Assembly (NCBI GenBank): GCA_946545765.1
Contig: CAMNNS010000081.1
Location: 1-6,736 of the forward strand
DNA: 6,736 nucleotides
Origin: an uncultured Bacteroidales bacterium
Lineage (GTDB): Bacteria > Bacteroidota > Bacteroidia > Bacteroidales > UBA932
Reading direction: 5' to 3'
Below are positions 5,642 to 6,736 of the stretch, piece after piece (within the stretch, counting starts at the first letter, position 1; each line of letters begins with the position of its first letter). Under the pieces are notes generated by a model that saw only the letters and a program-made list of their open reading frames with translations, had not been told where the DNA came from and did no database searches. The translations under genes were made by a program, and so were the position numbers.

Positions 5642-6094
5642 GTGGATTACAGAAGTTACAAAACAATCTTTGTGAACGATAAGAGTGCCACAAAAGAGTG
5701 GGTTCTTATTGATGCAACAGATTTAGTTTTAGGACGTCTTGCCTCAAGAGTAGCATTGCTATTAAGAGGTAAGAACAAAGTTAACTTTACCCCTCACACA
5801 GATTGCGGAGACAATGTTATAATTGTTAATGCAGAAAAGGTGAGACTTACAGGTAAGAAGTTAACTGATAAGGTGTACATTAGGCACACCGGTTATCCTG
5901 GCGGTCAGAGATTTACAACACCAGCACAGTTGTTGCAAAAAAGACCAGTAGCGCTTATTGAGGAGGCAGTTAGAGGAATGCTTCCTAAAAACAGACTCGG
6001 CGCTGAAATGTTCCGCAACCTTCATGTATATGTAGGGCCAGAGCATAAGCACGAGGCACAGAAACCTAAAACACTTACATTAAACGAAATTTAG
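5642..6094 (+). CDS. rplM: 50S ribosomal protein L13 (uL13)
   Basis: L13 is an early-assembly protein of the large subunit. The 150-residue product carries the family core KEWVLIDATDLVLGRLAS (18-35), CGDNVIIVNAEKVRLTG (55-71), YIRHTGYPGGQR (79-90), GMLPKNRLG (112-120) and the tail EHKHEAQKP (134-142). A GTG start at 5642 gives MDYRSYKT, which lines up with the Bacteroides N-terminus (MDTLSYKT-like). No in-frame ATG fits, and the frame's upstream TTG at 5585 lies before the -7 box and cannot be in the mRNA. There is no Shine-Dalgarno sequence; the upstream region is A-rich, as usual in Bacteroidota. It is the first gene of the operon, with rpsI 3 bp downstream. Confidence 0.96.
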   Translation: MDYRSYKTIFVNDKSATKEWVLIDATDLVLGRLASRVALLLRGKNKVNFTPHTDCGDNVIIVNAEKVRLTGKKLTDKVYIRHTGYPGGQRFTTPAQLLQKRPVALIEEAVRGMLPKNRLGAEMFRNLHVYVGPEHKHEAQKPKTLTLNEI

Positions 6095-6097
6095 AGC

Positions 6098-6487
6098 ATG
6101 GAAAAAGTAAACGCCCTTGGAAGACGTAAAACAGCAATTGCTCGCGTATTCGTAGGTACAGGTAAAGGTAATATTACAATAAATGGCAAAGAACTCAATG
6201 TCTATTTTCCTGATGAGTCTTTGATGTATATTGTAAGACAGCCGCTTACAGAAACTAACACTTTAGGTAACTTTGATATTAAAGTTAATTTGACAGGTGG
6301 TGGAATAAAAGGGCAAGCAGAGGCTCTTCGTCTTGCTATTGCTCGTGCACTCTGTAAGATAGATGCTGAAGCATACCGCTCAGTACTTAAAAAAGCAGGA
6401 TTCTTAACAAGAGACTCAAGAGAAGTTGAGAGAAAGAAACCTGGTCAACCTGGTGCGAGAAGACGCTTCCAATTCAGTAAACGTTAA
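6098..6487 (+). CDS. rpsI: 30S ribosomal protein S9 (uS9)
   Basis: S9 binds the head of the small subunit, and its C-terminal tail reaches the P-site tRNA. The 129-residue length is typical. Motifs are the N-terminal LGRRKTAIARVFVGTGKG (7-24), NGKELNVYFP (29-38), the GGGIKGQAEALRLAIARAL segment (67-85), LTRDSREVERKK (103-114) and the conserved basic tail ending in SKR (127-129). The start is 3 bp after the rplM stop, so the pair is likely translationally coupled. The TAA stop falls exactly at the expected conserved end; the codons that follow in frame are not part of S9 as known. Confidence 0.97.
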   Translation: MEKVNALGRRKTAIARVFVGTGKGNITINGKELNVYFPDESLMYIVRQPLTETNTLGNFDIKVNLTGGGIKGQAEALRLAIARALCKIDAEAYRSVLKKAGFLTRDSREVERKKPGQPGARRRFQFSKR

Positions 6488-6583
6488 TTATTTACGACTG
6501 ATGTAAAACTTGCAGAAGTTGTTGAAAAAGAATTAGACTCAAATGATTACTATTCTTTTGCACCCTCTGCAGAAAATCTTTAG
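6488..6583 (+). other. 31 protein-like codons in frame after the rpsI stop
   Basis: Directly after the rpsI TAA the same frame stays open for 31 codons to a TAG at 6581-6583. It reads like real protein: TTDVKLAEVVEKELDSNDYY then SFAPSAENL, acidic and balanced rather than the Lys/Ile/Asn-rich output expected of AT-rich spacer. It has no ATG, GTG or TTG start of its own. It might be the tail of a lost gene, a readthrough extension of S9, or chance. I do not recognise the family. Confidence 0.3.
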
Positions 6584-6687
6584 GATAGACAAGGTCTCTC
6601 CCTTTAGATTGATGTAAAATTCTTAATGAATCAATAAATTAAGAAAGAAGAAAAAAGAAAAATTAATGCATTTAAAAAATTAAAAAA
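6488..6687 (+). other. rpsI-rpsB spacer, 200 bp
   Basis: No strong promoter or terminator is seen; the nearest -7-like string (6553-6561) lacks the A at position 2 and a properly spaced -33. rpsB is therefore probably read from the rplM promoter. The 10-mer TGATGTAAAA occurs at 6499-6508 and 6610-6619. The last 70 bp are very A-rich with purine runs leading to the rpsB ATG, a common Bacteroidota leader type. Confidence 0.4.
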
Positions 6688-6736
6688 ATGCCAAGAACAA
6701 ATTTCCAAGAATTATTAGAGGCAGGTGCACACTTCG
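6688..6736 (+). CDS. rpsB: 30S ribosomal protein S2 (uS2), N-terminal part
   Basis: The frame begins at ATG 6688 and encodes MPRTNFQELLEAGAHF before the window ends. This matches the conserved S2 start (in Bacteroides SRTNFDTLLEAGCHFGH, from memory). The order rplM-rpsI-rpsB is the usual Bacteroidota arrangement. Only 16 residues are visible, but motif and context together make the call firm. Confidence 0.92.
   Translation, partial: MPRTNFQELLEAGAHF

Noticed and set aside
6507..6520. Stem-loop AACTT/AAGTT after rpsI as a terminator
   Set aside because: The stem is only 5 bp with two G-C pairs at most and has no T-tract; it also lies inside the protein-like stretch.
6553..6561. Possible rpsB promoter box TTCTTTTGC
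   Set aside because: It lacks the A of TAnnTTTGY, and the nearest upstream TTG is about 28 bp away, too far for a -33 element.

Overview
The window looks like chromosomal DNA from an AT-rich member of the Bacteroidota, most likely an uncultured Bacteroidales. Three things support this. A fused DAHP synthase/chorismate mutase is typical of that group. The rplM-rpsI-rpsB ribosomal protein cluster has Bacteroides-like N-termini. Several exact copies of the Bacteroidota -7 promoter element TAnnTTTGY occur upstream of genes, and starts have A-rich leaders rather than Shine-Dalgarno sites. The species cannot be named from sequence alone.

Layout. 1-460: an internally deleted flavin-reductase-like (flavoredoxin) gene on the minus strand, with its own promoter, and possibly the start of another minus-strand gene running off the left edge. 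459-2742: two shikimate-pathway genes transcribed divergently, aroB (minus) and the bifunctional DAHP synthase/chorismate mutase gene (plus). Their -7 boxes overlap head to head in a spacer that also carries an 11-bp direct repeat. 2795-4854: a minus-strand pair, a membrane acyltransferase of family 3 followed 5 bp later by dusB (tRNA-dihydrouridine synthase). 4855-5641: a 787-bp gene-poor stretch. 5642-6736: the rplM-rpsI-rpsB ribosomal protein operon on the plus strand, with a very clear promoter; rpsB is cut by the window edge.

The gene-poor stretch is the most interesting part. It holds the start of a ParB-like nuclease-domain gene, apparently killed by a stop at codon 2 and by loss of its 3' part. 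Next to it is a 72-bp imperfect palindrome preceded at the right distance by a Bacteroidota promoter, which makes a candidate small structured RNA of about 75 nt. Beyond that lies a possible fragment of a small membrane protein. Together these suggest the debris of an old mobile-element or phage insertion just upstream of the ribosomal operon. A second unexplained stretch, 31 protein-like codons in frame directly after the rpsI stop, lies between rpsI and rpsB.

Functionally, the DAHP synthase domain catalyses step 1 and AroB step 2 of chorismate synthesis. The chorismate mutase domain leads chorismate on to prephenate for phenylalanine and tyrosine. The shared promoter region suggests these two genes are co-regulated. 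DusB, L13, S9 and S2 are translation housekeeping genes. No tRNA, rRNA, CRISPR array or intact mobile element was seen.
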